From positions 102,467 through 166,466 of the forward strand of contig NZ_JAEG01000011.1 in assembly GCF_000518785.1 (NCBI RefSeq): a DNA stretch of 64,000 bases. The letters are read 5' to 3'. This DNA comes from Paenirhizobium selenitireducens ATCC BAA-1503. Its GTDB lineage: Bacteria; Pseudomonadota; Alphaproteobacteria; Rhizobiales; Rhizobiaceae. Both the position numbers and the translations under genes were made by a program. The notes beneath the pieces are model-generated. The model was not told the DNA's origin. It made no database searches and worked only from the letters and a program-made list of their open reading frames with translations. Positions 50,888-60,071 of the stretch are shown here, piece after piece (position 1 is the stretch's first letter; each line of letters begins with the position of its first letter).

Positions 50888-52306
50888 ATGGCAGTTGTCG
50901 ACAGCCCCGACCTTTTCGAGCCGCCAGCGCCCGTTCCGCGCCCATATCCGCCGTCGAAGCTCGAGATCATCCGGACCGTCCTGCGCAACCCGCTCGAACT
51001 CTGGGGCGTCCCCTCTTACACTCTGCCCTGGATCGAAACCCGGTTTTTCGGCCGCACCACCGTGATCGTCAACGATCCGGATCTGATCCGCCACGTGCTG
51101 GTCGACAATGCCGGCAACTACGTGATGGACAAGGTCCGGCAACTGGTCCTGCGCCCCATCCTGCGCGACGGGCTGCTGACCGCCGAGGGCGGGGTGTGGA
51201 AGCGCTCGCGAAAGGCGATGGCACCCGTCTTCACCCCGCGCCACGCGCGCGGCTTTGCCCGCCAGATGCTGGAAAAGAGCGAGGAGTTCGCCGCGCGCTA
51301 CGCGACGGCGGATGCGCGAGGGATGGTACGCGATATCGCCGTCGACATGACCGGGCTCACCTATCTCATTCTCTCGGAGACATTGTTTTCCGGCGAGATC
51401 GCCACCGATGGCGATGACGTTGCCGGTGATGTCGATGCGCTCTTGCACCATATGGGACGGATCGATCCGCTCGACATGCTGGCGGCCCCGGAGTGGATTC
51501 CCAGGCTCGCCCGGGTGCGTGGTCGTGGAGTATTGCGCAAGTTCCGTGCGCTGGTCCGGACAACCATGGAAAAGCGCAAGGCGGCGATAGTGCGGGACCC
51601 CCAATCAGCGCCGCGCGATTTCCTGACCCTGCTGCTCGAAGTCGAAGGGCCGCAGGGCCTGACGACCGAGGAGGTCGAGGACAACATCCTGACCTTCATA
51701 GGCGCCGGCCATGAGACGACCGCCCGGGCGCTCGCCTGGACCTTCTTCTGCGTCGCCAATTGTCCTGACATCCGGGATCGCATGGAGGTCGAAATCGACG
51801 CCGTGCTCGACAGCGGCGCGGATCCGGTCGACTGGCTGGAGCGCATGCCGCTGGTTCGTGCGGCCTTCGAGGAGGCGCTGAGGCTCTATCCGCCGGCACC
51901 GTCGATCAATCGCCAGACCGTTGCGGATGACCGCTTCGAGGCGCCCGACGGCACCGCGATCGATATCCGCAAGGGTGCGACGATCCTGATCATGCCCTGG
52001 ACGCTGCACCGGCATGAGCTTTACTGGGAACACCCGCGGGCCTTCGACCCGAGCCGGTTCCTGCCGGAAAACCGCGATAAGATAGGCCGCTTTCAATATC
52101 TGCCGTTCGGCGCCGGGGCACGGGTCTGCATCGGCGCAACCTTCGCCCTGCAGGAGGCGGTGATCGCGCTCGCCGTCCTGATGCGGCGCTATCGCTTCGA
52201 CATGACCGCCGAAACCAGGCCATGGCCCGTGCAGAAACTGACGGTGCAGCCGGCCGGTGGCCTGCCGATGCGGGTCACCGCGCGGTCTGCGGTTTCGCGG
52301 CCATGA
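50888..52306 (+). CDS. Cytochrome P450
   Basis: A 472-residue soluble haem monooxygenase. Oxygen-binding helix FIGAGHETTARALAW, the ExxR pair in FEEALRLYPPAPS, and the haem loop FGAGARVCIGATFAL with the cysteine ligand are all intact. The architecture resembles bacterial CYP1- or fatty-acid/terpenoid-type enzymes, but the substrate cannot be read. No ferredoxin or ferredoxin reductase is encoded nearby, so redox partners must come from elsewhere. It is 38 bases after the DUF1402 gene, possibly cotranscribed. Confidence 0.93.
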   Translation: MAVVDSPDLFEPPAPVPRPYPPSKLEIIRTVLRNPLELWGVPSYTLPWIETRFFGRTTVIVNDPDLIRHVLVDNAGNYVMDKVRQLVLRPILRDGLLTAEGGVWKRSRKAMAPVFTPRHARGFARQMLEKSEEFAARYATADARGMVRDIAVDMTGLTYLILSETLFSGEIATDGDDVAGDVDALLHHMGRIDPLDMLAAPEWIPRLARVRGRGVLRKFRALVRTTMEKRKAAIVRDPQSAPRDFLTLLLEVEGPQGLTTEEVEDNILTFIGAGHETTARALAWTFFCVANCPDIRDRMEVEIDAVLDSGADPVDWLERMPLVRAAFEEALRLYPPAPSINRQTVADDRFEAPDGTAIDIRKGATILIMPWTLHRHELYWEHPRAFDPSRFLPENRDKIGRFQYLPFGAGARVCIGATFALQEAVIALAVLMRRYRFDMTAETRPWPVQKLTVQPAGGLPMRVTARSAVSRP

Positions 52307-52398
52307 TTTGCCGTTTGTCAGCTATTGCCGCTCGGTTTCCCCATGCGATAACAGCGTGATCCGTGTTGGTGGAATTCTGAGAGACCGAGGCAGCTGGC

Positions 52399-54405
52399 GT
52401 GACACTTCATTACCTGTTGGGCATCGATACCGGCGGCACCTATACCGACGCGGTGCTCTACAGCGAGACGCAGGGTATCCTGGCCAAGGCCAAGGCGCTG
52501 ACCACGCGCCATGACCTGGCGATCGGTATCGCGGAAGCGCTGGAAAAGGTCATCGAAACCTCCGGCGTCTCGGTCGAGGCAATCGGTCTGGTGTCGCTGT
52601 CGACGACGCTGGCGACAAACGCGCTGGTCGAGGGGCAGGGGGGACGCGCGGGCCTCGTCATGATCGGCTTCGGCCCCGATGATCTGAAGCGCGACGGCCT
52701 CGCCGATGCGCTCGGCTCCGATCCCGCCATCTATCTGACCGGTGGCCATGATGTGCACGGTACCGAGACGCCGCTCGATCTCTCTCCGCTGGAGCAAGCC
52801 CTGCCGGAACTGAGCCGGACGGTGTCGTCCTTTGCCGTCGCGGGCTATTTCGCCGTGCGCAATCCCTCGCACGAAAACCGGGTGCGGGATTTCATCCGCG
52901 CTCATTGTCCTCTGCCGGTGACCTGCAGCCACGAGCTGTCGTCCAAGCTCGGCGGTCCGCGCCGGGCGCTGACCACACTGCTCAATGCCCGCCTGGTGTC
53001 GATGATCGACCGGCTTGTCGGCGCCTGCGAGGACTTTCTGACAAGGCGCGGCATCGACGCGCCGCTGATGGTCGTGCGCGGCGACGGTGCCCTCATCTCG
53101 GCGGCGGAGGCCCGGCTGCGGCCGATCGAGACGATCCTGTCAGGCCCTGCGGCCAGTCTGGTCGGCGCCCGTCATCTGACCGGCCTTGCCGATGCCGTCG
53201 TCTCCGACATCGGAGGTACGACCACCGACGTGGCGATCCTCGAGGGCGGACGCCCGCGCCTTGACGCCGACGGTGCCGTGGTCGGCGGATACCGCACCAT
53301 GGTCGAGGCGGTGGCCATGCGCACCTATGGCCTCGGCGGTGACTCGGAGGTGAGGATCGACGACCGCAGCATGAATGCGCGGATCGATCTCGGCCCGCGC
53401 CGCCTCGTGCCGCTCAGTCTGGCGGCCACGCTGCATGGCCGCCCGGTCATCGACATTCTCGAACGGCAGCTGCGCGCGGCCCATATGGGCCGCCATGACG
53501 GGCGCCTTGCGGTCCGCACCGGCGTGCCGGATCATCTGGCCGCCGGCCTGGCAGCGCAGGAAGCGGCGCTGTTCGCCCGTATCGGATCGGAGCCCGTGGC
53601 GCTCGACCAGCTGATGACGGCAACGTCGCAGCTGGCGACGCTCGATCGACTGGTGGCGCGCGGGCTCGTGCATATCTGCGGTATCACGCCGTCGGACGCC
53701 ATGCATGTGCTTGGCCGTCAGGGCCAATGGCATGCGGAGGCGGCCGAGCTTGGTTTGAGGCTTGCCATGCGCCGCAAGAACGGCGCCGGCCAGCCGATCG
53801 CGGCCTCGCCCGAAGAGCTCGCGCGACGGATCGTCGACAGGCTGACGCGCCAGTCGGCGGAGGTCATTCTCTCGGCCGTCCTTCCCGAGGCCGGGCTGAC
53901 CGATGTCGATCCCGCCCGTTCGCTGCTCATCGACCATGCGCTGCGGCGTGAGGCCGGCATCGTGCGCTTCGCCCTGTCGCTCGACCGCCCGCTGGTCGGG
54001 CTCGGCGCCTCGGCCCCGGTCTACTATCCGGCAATCGGCGACATGCTGTCCGTGGCCTGCGAAGTCCCGACGGATGCGGATGTCGCCAATGCCGTCGGTG
54101 CGGTGGTGGGGCGGGTCCGAGCCACCGTCACCGTCTTCGTCACCGCGCCGGAGGACGGCATCTTCATGCTCTCGGGTGCGGGAGACGGCCGCCGCTTCAC
54201 GGACGAGGAGAAGGCGTTCGAGGCTGCGCGCGACAGGGCCAGCGAAGCGGCACTCGAACACGCCCGGCAGAATGGCGCCGTCGACGCGGTACTGGCCCTC
54301 GTCGAGGAAATCGATGCGCCTGAGATCGACGGCAGCCGCAAGCTCGTCGAAGCGCGTTTCATCGCCACGGCGAGCGGCAGGCCGCGCCTGGCGCATGGGG
54401 AATAG
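52399..54405 (+). CDS. Hydantoinase/oxoprolinase family protein (HyuA-type)
   Basis: A 668-residue ASKHA-fold protein. The N-terminal [14 protein letters not shown] and central [15 protein letters not shown] are the two phosphate motifs of N-methylhydantoinase A / 5-oxoprolinase A. The start is GTG at 52399. The usual partner, HyuB, is not encoded here, so the substrate is unclear; ATP-dependent carboxylation or hydrolysis of a cyclic amide is the family theme. It stands between the P450 and glcB with about 90-110 bases each side. Confidence 0.88.
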   Translation: MTLHYLLGIDTGGTYTDAVLYSETQGILAKAKALTTRHDLAIGIAEALEKVIETSGVSVEAIGLVSLSTTLATNALVEGQGGRAGLVMIGFGPDDLKRDGLADALGSDPAIYLTGGHDVHGTETPLDLSPLEQALPELSRTVSSFAVAGYFAVRNPSHENRVRDFIRAHCPLPVTCSHELSSKLGGPRRALTTLLNARLVSMIDRLVGACEDFLTRRGIDAPLMVVRGDGALISAAEARLRPIETILSGPAASLVGARHLTGLADAVVSDIGGTTTDVAILEGGRPRLDADGAVVGGYRTMVEAVAMRTYGLGGDSEVRIDDRSMNARIDLGPRRLVPLSLAATLHGRPVIDILERQLRAAHMGRHDGRLAVRTGVPDHLAAGLAAQEAALFARIGSEPVALDQLMTATSQLATLDRLVARGLVHICGITPSDAMHVLGRQGQWHAEAAELGLRLAMRRKNGAGQPIAASPEELARRIVDRLTRQSAEVILSAVLPEAGLTDVDPARSLLIDHALRREAGIVRFALSLDRPLVGLGASAPVYYPAIGDMLSVACEVPTDADVANAVGAVVGRVRATVTVFVTAPEDGIFMLSGAGDGRRFTDEEKAFEAARDRASEAALEHARQNGAVDAVLALVEEIDAPEIDGSRKLVEARFIATASGRPRLAHGE

Positions 54406-54514
54406 TTTCCAATCCGGCACAAATCTTTGTAATTTGTGCTCGATTGACAATGAATCAGAACAGATCAAAGTCCGACCATCAACGTTACAGCCAGATTTGC
54501 GAGGAGACAGCGTC

Positions 54515-56686
54515 ATGAGCCGGATCGAAAGCCACGGCCTTTCCATCGACACGGAACTGCATCGGTTCCTGATCGAGGAGGCATTGCCGGGAACCGGGGT
54601 CGACCCGGACACCTATCTCAAGGGTCTTTCGGCCATCGTGCACGACCTCGCGCCGAAGAACCGGGCGCTCTTGGCCAAGCGCGACGAGATGCAGGCGAAG
54701 ATCGATGCCTGGCACCGGCAGAACGGTGCGCCGATCGATATGGACGCCTATGAGGCTTTCCTGCGCGAGATCGGTTATCTCCTGCCGGAAGGCGGCGAGG
54801 TCAAGGTCACGACCTCCAATGTCGATGCCGAGATCACCCGGATCGCCGGACCGCAGCTCGTCGTTCCGGTCATGAACGCGCGCTATGCGTTGAACGCGGC
54901 GAATGCCCGCTGGGGTTCGCTCTACGATGCGCTCTACGGCACGGATGCGATCGCCGAAACCGACGGCGCCGAAAAGGGCAAGGGCTACAATCCCGTGCGC
55001 GGCGCCAAGGTCATCGCCTGGGGCCGGCAGCTGCTCGATGATTCGGCACCGCTTGCCGCCGGTAGCTGGAGCCATGTCGCCGGCCTGTCGATCCAGGACG
55101 GCGCGCTGTTCGTCACGCTGTCCGATGGCGGCGTCACCGGTCTTTCCGACCCCGCGCAGCTCGCCGGCTATCGCGGAGCTGCCGACAAGCCCGAGGCGGT
55201 CCTGCTGGCCAAGAACAACCTGCACACCGAGATCGTCATCGATGCGAACGGCATGATCGGCAGGACCGATCCGGCGCATATCAACGACATCTGGCTCGAA
55301 TCGGCGATCACGACGATCATGGACTGCGAGGATTCGGTTGCCGCCGTCGACGCCGAGGACAAGGTCGTCGTCTATGGCAACTGGCTCGGCCTGATGAAGG
55401 GCGACCTGACCGAAGAGGTCTCGAAGGGCGGCAAGAGCTTCACCCGCGCGCTGAACGCTGACCGAACCTATACCAAGCCGGATGGATCGATTGTCACGCT
55501 GCATGGCCGCTCGCTGATGCTGGTGCGCAATGTCGGCCACCTGATGACCAATCCGGCGATCCTCGACCGGGATGGCAAGGAAGTGCCGGAAGGCATCATG
55601 GATGCCGCCGTCACCGCGCTGATCGCCCTGCACGACATCGGGACGAACGGCCGCCGGGCCAATTCCCGCAGCGGCTCGATGTATGTCGTCAAGCCCAAGA
55701 TGCACGGTCCGGAAGAGGTTGCCTTCGCCTGCGAGATCTTCTCGCGCGCCGAGGCTCTGATCGGCATGGCCCCGAACACCATCAAGATGGGCATCATGGA
55801 CGAGGAGCGCCGCACGACGGTCAACCTCAAGGAATGCATCCGCGCGGCAAAGGAACGCGTCGTGTTCATCAACACCGGCTTCCTCGACCGGACCGGCGAC
55901 GAGATCCACACCTCGATGGAAGCCGGCCCGATGATCCGCAAGGGCGACATGAAGCAGGCGGCCTGGATCTCGGCCTATGAAAACTGGAACGTCGACATCG
56001 GCCTCGAATGCGGCCTGTCCGGCCATGCGCAGATCGGCAAGGGCATGTGGGCCATGCCGGACCTGATGGCGGCCATGCTGGAGCAGAAGATCGCCCATCC
56101 GAAGGCCGGCGCCAACACCGCCTGGGTTCCCTCGCCGACTGCCGCCACCCTGCATGCCACGCACTACCACCGCGTCAACGTCGCCGAGGTCCAGGCCGGC
56201 CTGAAGAGCCGCCCGCGCGCCAGGCTGCGCGACATCCTCTCGGTGCCGGTGGCCGTGCGCCCGAACTGGACGCTGGAAGAAATCCAGCGCGAACTCGACA
56301 ACAATGCCCAGGGCATTCTCGGCTACGTCGTGCGCTGGATCGACCAGGGCGTCGGCTGCTCCAAGGTTCCCGACATCAACAATGTCGGCCTGATGGAAGA
56401 CCGCGCGACGCTGCGCATCTCCGCCCAGCACATGGCCAACTGGCTCCATCACGGCGTTGTCACCGAGGCGCAGATCCTCGAGACGATGAAGCGGATGGCC
56501 GTCGTCGTCGATGGCCAGAACGCGGGCGATCCCGCCTATCGGCCGATGGCCGGCAATCTCGACGGGTCGATCGCCTTCAAGGCGGCACTCGACCTGGTGC
56601 TGAAGGGCCGCGAGCAGCCGAACGGCTATACCGAGCCGGTCCTGCATCGCCGCCGCCTCGAACTGAAGGCCAGCCTCGCAGGTTGA
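54515..56686 (+). CDS. glcB: Malate synthase G
   Basis: Condenses glyoxylate with acetyl-CoA to malate, completing the glyoxylate or glycolate routes. 723 residues, the standard size of isoform G. Recognised blocks: [36 protein letters not shown], and [17 protein letters not shown] with the catalytic acidic residues. ATG at 54515 has GAGGAG 11 bases upstream; the frame is open back to 53903 only inside the HyuA-like gene. Isocitrate lyase is not in the window. A strong hairpin closes the gene. Confidence 0.97.
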   Translation: MSRIESHGLSIDTELHRFLIEEALPGTGVDPDTYLKGLSAIVHDLAPKNRALLAKRDEMQAKIDAWHRQNGAPIDMDAYEAFLREIGYLLPEGGEVKVTTSNVDAEITRIAGPQLVVPVMNARYALNAANARWGSLYDALYGTDAIAETDGAEKGKGYNPVRGAKVIAWGRQLLDDSAPLAAGSWSHVAGLSIQDGALFVTLSDGGVTGLSDPAQLAGYRGAADKPEAVLLAKNNLHTEIVIDANGMIGRTDPAHINDIWLESAITTIMDCEDSVAAVDAEDKVVVYGNWLGLMKGDLTEEVSKGGKSFTRALNADRTYTKPDGSIVTLHGRSLMLVRNVGHLMTNPAILDRDGKEVPEGIMDAAVTALIALHDIGTNGRRANSRSGSMYVVKPKMHGPEEVAFACEIFSRAEALIGMAPNTIKMGIMDEERRTTVNLKECIRAAKERVVFINTGFLDRTGDEIHTSMEAGPMIRKGDMKQAAWISAYENWNVDIGLECGLSGHAQIGKGMWAMPDLMAAMLEQKIAHPKAGANTAWVPSPTAATLHATHYHRVNVAEVQAGLKSRPRARLRDILSVPVAVRPNWTLEEIQRELDNNAQGILGYVVRWIDQGVGCSKVPDINNVGLMEDRATLRISAQHMANWLHHGVVTEAQILETMKRMAVVVDGQNAGDPAYRPMAGNLDGSIAFKAALDLVLKGREQPNGYTEPVLHRRRLELKASLAG

Positions 56687-56705
56687 GCCGAGCAAAGCGC
56701 AAACG

Positions 56706-56737
56706 AAAAAGCCGCCGGATCGCTCCGGCGGCTTTTT
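56706..56737. terminator. Bidirectional terminator between glcB and the L,D-transpeptidase gene
   Basis: AAAAAGCCGCCGGA and TCCGGCGGCTTTTT form a 14-base perfect stem with loop TCGC. It can serve both converging genes. Confidence 0.93.
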
Positions 56738-56759
56738 GCATGGGAAAGCTTCGAAGCGC

Positions 56760-57419
56760 TTACTGCTGGACGACGACGCGTGCGCCCTTGCCCGGACGGA
56801 CACGGCTGTAGAGGTCGATGATGTCCTGGTTCATCAGGCGGATGCAGCCCGACGAGGCGGCAGTGCCGATCGAGGCCCATTCCGGCGTGCCGTGCAGGCG
56901 GAACAGCGTATCCTGGCCCTTCTCGTTGAACAGATAGAGGGCGCGTGCGCCGAGCGGATTGCGAAGGCCAGGGCCCATGCCGTTTTCGACATACTGGGCG
57001 ACGTCCGGCTTGCGGGCGGCCATTTCCTTCGGCGGGTGCCAGGTCGGCCATTCCTGCTTCCAGGCGATATAGGCCTCGCCCTGCCAGGCAAAGCCCTGCT
57101 TGCCGACGCCGATGCCGTAGCGGACCGCCTTGCCGTTCGGCAGGACATAGTAAAGGAAGCGCTCGCGCGTGTTGACGACGATCGTGCCGGCCTTTTCCGT
57201 GGTCGGGTAGGCGACGATCTGCCGGTGGAACTTCTTGTTGACCTTGTTGATCGGGATCGCCGGCAGTGCATAGCCAGCGTCGGTGACGCTGCCATAGGAG
57301 TCGGTGAAGATCTTGGCCGTCGTGGCTTCGGCCTGCTGGGTATCGGTCGTGGTCGTGCAACCTGTCAGGGCGATCGTCGCGACGAGGCCGAACACAGTCA
57401 GTGCATTGCGGAGGCGCAT
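56760..57419 (-). CDS. L,D-transpeptidase (YkuD domain) lipoprotein
   Basis: A periplasmic cross-linking enzyme or lipoprotein attachment enzyme of the YkuD family. The N-terminus MRLRNALTVFGLVATIALTGC ends in the lipobox LTGC, so the mature protein is probably membrane-anchored through cysteine 21. The YkuD catalytic block is HGTPEWASIGTAASSGCIRL, with the histidine and nucleophile cysteine in place. ATG at 57419 gives 219 residues; ATG at 57434 is in frame. It converges on glcB across a shared terminator. Confidence 0.92.
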   Translation of the reverse strand: MRLRNALTVFGLVATIALTGCTTTTDTQQAEATTAKIFTDSYGSVTDAGYALPAIPINKVNKKFHRQIVAYPTTEKAGTIVVNTRERFLYYVLPNGKAVRYGIGVGKQGFAWQGEAYIAWKQEWPTWHPPKEMAARKPDVAQYVENGMGPGLRNPLGARALYLFNEKGQDTLFRLHGTPEWASIGTAASSGCIRLMNQDIIDLYSRVRPGKGARVVVQQ

Positions 57420-57595
57420 GGGAAACTCGTTCATTTGGGCTAGGAGATGGTGATCTCGACCATCTTTGATTATGGTTTATTTTTGATTAAAAGCGCCTTT
57501 GCAAGTAGCGGATCGCCGCCCGATGGCTTCGGCGTTGCAAAATGACTCCACATGGCTTTTTTGCAACATGCGGATCAGCTTCCCTGGACAAGAAC

Positions 57596-58081
57596 ATGAC
57601 GATTCTTTCTATCGCCGTAAACAATCCGTTAATCGATGGACGCCAGTCGGAGCGGGCTATGCTTGTGCGGCGGGGCGTCCAGGTCTTGCTGCACGACATG
57701 CGGCTCGCCGTCCTGCCCGAATTGGCGCTTGCCAACGGCCGCCGCGCCGATCTGGTCGGTCTCTCGGAGAAGGGCGAGATCTGGATCATCGAGATCAAAT
57801 CCTCGATCGAGGATTTTCGCGTCGATCGGAAATGGCCGGATTACCGCGCCTATTGCGACCGGCTGTTCTTCGCCACCCATCCGGACGTACCGCTCGACAT
57901 CTTCCCGGAGGATTGCGGCCTGCTGCTCTCGGATGGATACGGCGCCCACCTGTTGCGCGAGGCGCCCGAACACAAGCTGCCGCCGGCCACCCGCAAGGCC
58001 GTCACCCTCGACTTTTCCCGTTCTGCGGCGCAGCGCCTGATGATGGCGGAATGGGCCGCGCACGCACCGGTGCGGGACTGA
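57596..58081 (+). CDS. mmcB: MmcB family DNA repair protein (PD-(D/E)XK-like)
   Basis: A 161-residue protein. RRADLVGLSEKGEIWIIEIK has the spacing of a PD-(D/E)XK nuclease core (D52, E66, K68 counting from ATG at 57596). In Caulobacter MmcB is required for DNA damage tolerance with the ImuABC translesion polymerase. Upstream in-frame ATGs at 57542 and later are possible starts. Its stop is 3 bases from the actR stop on the other strand. No imuA, imuB or dnaE2 is in the window. Confidence 0.86.
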   Translation: MTILSIAVNNPLIDGRQSERAMLVRRGVQVLLHDMRLAVLPELALANGRRADLVGLSEKGEIWIIEIKSSIEDFRVDRKWPDYRAYCDRLFFATHPDVPLDIFPEDCGLLLSDGYGAHLLREAPEHKLPPATRKAVTLDFSRSAAQRLMMAEWAAHAPVRD

Positions 58082-58084
58082 CTG

Positions 58085-58666
58085 TTATTTCGGCGCGCGC
58101 TTGGCGAGAATGCGCTGCAGCGTCCTGCGATGCATGTTGAGCCGGCGCGCCGTTTCCGACACGTTGCGGTCGCAGCTCTCGAATACCCGCTGGATATGCT
58201 CCCAGCGGACCCGGTCGGCCGACATGGGATTTTCCGGCACTTCCGCCTTTTCCCCCGGACGCTGTGTCAGCGCCAGGAAGATCTCGTCGGCGTCGGCCGG
58301 CTTTGCCAGATAGTCGAGCGCGCCGAGCTTCACCGCCGTGACCGCCGTTGCGATATTGCCGTAGCCGGTCAGCACGACGATATGGGTGTCCGTCCGGTGC
58401 TGGCGGATGGCCTCGATGACGTCGAGACCGTTGCCGTCGCCGAGCCTGAGATCGACCACCGCGTAGCCCGGCGGCGTGGCCTTGGCCTTGGCGACACCTT
58501 CGGCGACGGAAGCCGCAGTCTCCACGACGAAGCCGCGCGATTCCATCGCCCGGGCCAGACGGCGCAGGAAGGGCACATCGTCGTCGACGATCAGCAAGGT
58601 CGGGTTTGGACCCAGGGCGTTGGCGCCGTTTGTCGGCGAAGGGTCGGAGGTTGCGTTTTCTGTCAT
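58085..58666 (-). CDS. actR: Response regulator ActR (RegA/PrrA family)
   Basis: Global redox regulator. The receiver domain has the acceptor aspartate in AVVDLRLGDGNGLD and the lysine in YLAKPADADE; the C-terminus is a Fis-like HTH (NVSETARRLNMHRRTLQRIL), the form shared by RegA, PrrA and RoxR. ATG at 58666 (MTENATSD) gives 193 residues. In Sinorhizobium ActS/ActR was found as needed for acid tolerance and also affects CO2 and nitrogen metabolism. It is 86 bases from actS, same strand. Confidence 0.94.
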   Translation of the reverse strand: MTENATSDPSPTNGANALGPNPTLLIVDDDVPFLRRLARAMESRGFVVETAASVAEGVAKAKATPPGYAVVDLRLGDGNGLDVIEAIRQHRTDTHIVVLTGYGNIATAVTAVKLGALDYLAKPADADEIFLALTQRPGEKAEVPENPMSADRVRWEHIQRVFESCDRNVSETARRLNMHRRTLQRILAKRAPK

Positions 58667-58752
58667 GGCTAGGCAATCCTGCGGGGCAATCTTGAGCGTC
58701 CGTGTGTGGTTATGGCCAGTAATGGCCATGCGGTAAAGTCATTTCGCCACAA

Positions 58753-60045
58753 TTAGGCTTCCATCCGGTGCCGCGGCCAGACGATTTCCACCCGGGCACC
58801 CGGCGTTTCCGGCGGGCGGTTTTCGAAGCTCAGCCGCGCGCCCGAACGCTCAAGCAGGGTCTTGGCGATGAAGAGCCCAAGCCCAAGCCCGCCTGCCTTG
58901 TCGTCGCGATGGCGATTTGTCACATAGGGCTCCCCGATGCGCTGCAGCACGTCCGGCGAATAGCCGATGCCATCGTCCTCGATGGTGATCGCCACCTTGG
59001 ACGCGTCGTGCTCGACGGTCACGGTAACCCTTTCCCGGGCAAAATCGACGGCGTTCTCGATCAGATTGCCAAGGCCGTAGAGGATCGCCGGATTGCGGAT
59101 GCCGACCGGTTCCTTGGCGCGATCCGACGTCTCGATCAGTTCCAGCTTGATGCCGAATTCGCGATGCGGCGCCAGCACGTCCTCGATGAGCGAAGAGAGC
59201 GGCAGGCGGCGCATGTGCTCCTCGCTCTCGGAGGGCAGTGTCGCGATGCGTTTCAGGATGTCGCGGCACCGCTCGCTCTGGCTGCGCAGGAGCTGGATGT
59301 CTTCGCCGAAGCGTTCATCCTTGCCGAGTTCGCGCTCCATTTCCTTGGCCACCAGGCTGATGGTGGCAAGAGGCGTGCCGAGCTCGTGTGCGGCGGCTGC
59401 GGCAAGCCCGTCGAGCTGCGAAAGGTGCTTTTCCCGCTGCAGGACCAGTTCGGTTGCCGACAGCGCGTCGGCCAGCAACGTCGCCTCCTGGGAAACGCGA
59501 TAGGCGTAGAAGGCGGCAAAGGCCATCATCGAGGTGATGGCGAACCATACGCCGAGCTGCATCACCGGCTGGAGCGTCGGGGCATCGCCCGCATACCAGG
59601 GAAGCGGGTAGGGCGAGAACGGCAGCGCAGAGATCAGCATCATGGCGAGCGCGAAGAGCGCCAGCGCATGCCGGAGCGGCTGCGAGGCAAAGGAAATGAT
59701 CACCGGCACGCAGATCAGCGGTGCAAACGGGTTGGCAAGCCCCCCGGTGATGAACAGCAGGGCGCCGAGCTGCAGGAGGTCGAGGCCGAGCACAGCGAAG
59801 GCGGCGATCGGCTCGAGCCGGTAGGTCGGCGGGAAGCCGACGGACAGCAGGAAATTGACCGCCGCCAAGGCGCCGATCAATGCTGCGCAGGTGACGAGCG
59901 GCAGCGGGAACTGCAGCCCGAAAGCAACGACGAGCACGGTGGCACCTTGCCCCGCGACCGCGAGCCAACGCAGCCATACCAGGGTCTGCAGGCGCAGTCG
60001 CCGGCTCGATGGTCCGAACTGGATTGCGGTGTCCGGTGTGCTCAT
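58753..60045 (-). CDS. actS: Redox-sensing histidine kinase ActS (RegB/PrrB family)
   Basis: Sensor partner of ActR. Six hydrophobic segments occupy residues about 30-195, including the quinone-site motif GGLANPF. The H-box is AAAAHELGTPLATI. The cysteine in SERCRDIL lies exactly 40 residues after the H-box histidine, the spacing of the redox-active cysteine of RegB (H225, C265). The CA domain has NLIENAVDFA, DDGIGYS and GGLGLGLFIAKTLLER. ATG at 60045 gives 430 residues; the frame is open to 60180 inside hrpB. Confidence 0.95.
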   Translation of the reverse strand: MSTPDTAIQFGPSSRRLRLQTLVWLRWLAVAGQGATVLVVAFGLQFPLPLVTCAALIGALAAVNFLLSVGFPPTYRLEPIAAFAVLGLDLLQLGALLFITGGLANPFAPLICVPVIISFASQPLRHALALFALAMMLISALPFSPYPLPWYAGDAPTLQPVMQLGVWFAITSMMAFAAFYAYRVSQEATLLADALSATELVLQREKHLSQLDGLAAAAAHELGTPLATISLVAKEMERELGKDERFGEDIQLLRSQSERCRDILKRIATLPSESEEHMRRLPLSSLIEDVLAPHREFGIKLELIETSDRAKEPVGIRNPAILYGLGNLIENAVDFARERVTVTVEHDASKVAITIEDDGIGYSPDVLQRIGEPYVTNRHRDDKAGGLGLGLFIAKTLLERSGARLSFENRPPETPGARVEIVWPRHRMEA

Positions 60046-60071
60046 CCTCTCACCTCCTCGGTGCAGTCGTT

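Noticed and set aside
53903..54514. In-frame N-terminal extension of malate synthase to about 927 residues
   Set aside because: The extension reads the HyuA-like gene in another frame, and ATG 54515 has a strong ribosome site and gives the standard 723 residues.
54485..56803. 772-codon open frame antisense to glcB
   Set aside because: Shadow of a certain gene; runs across the glcB terminator and shows no family features.
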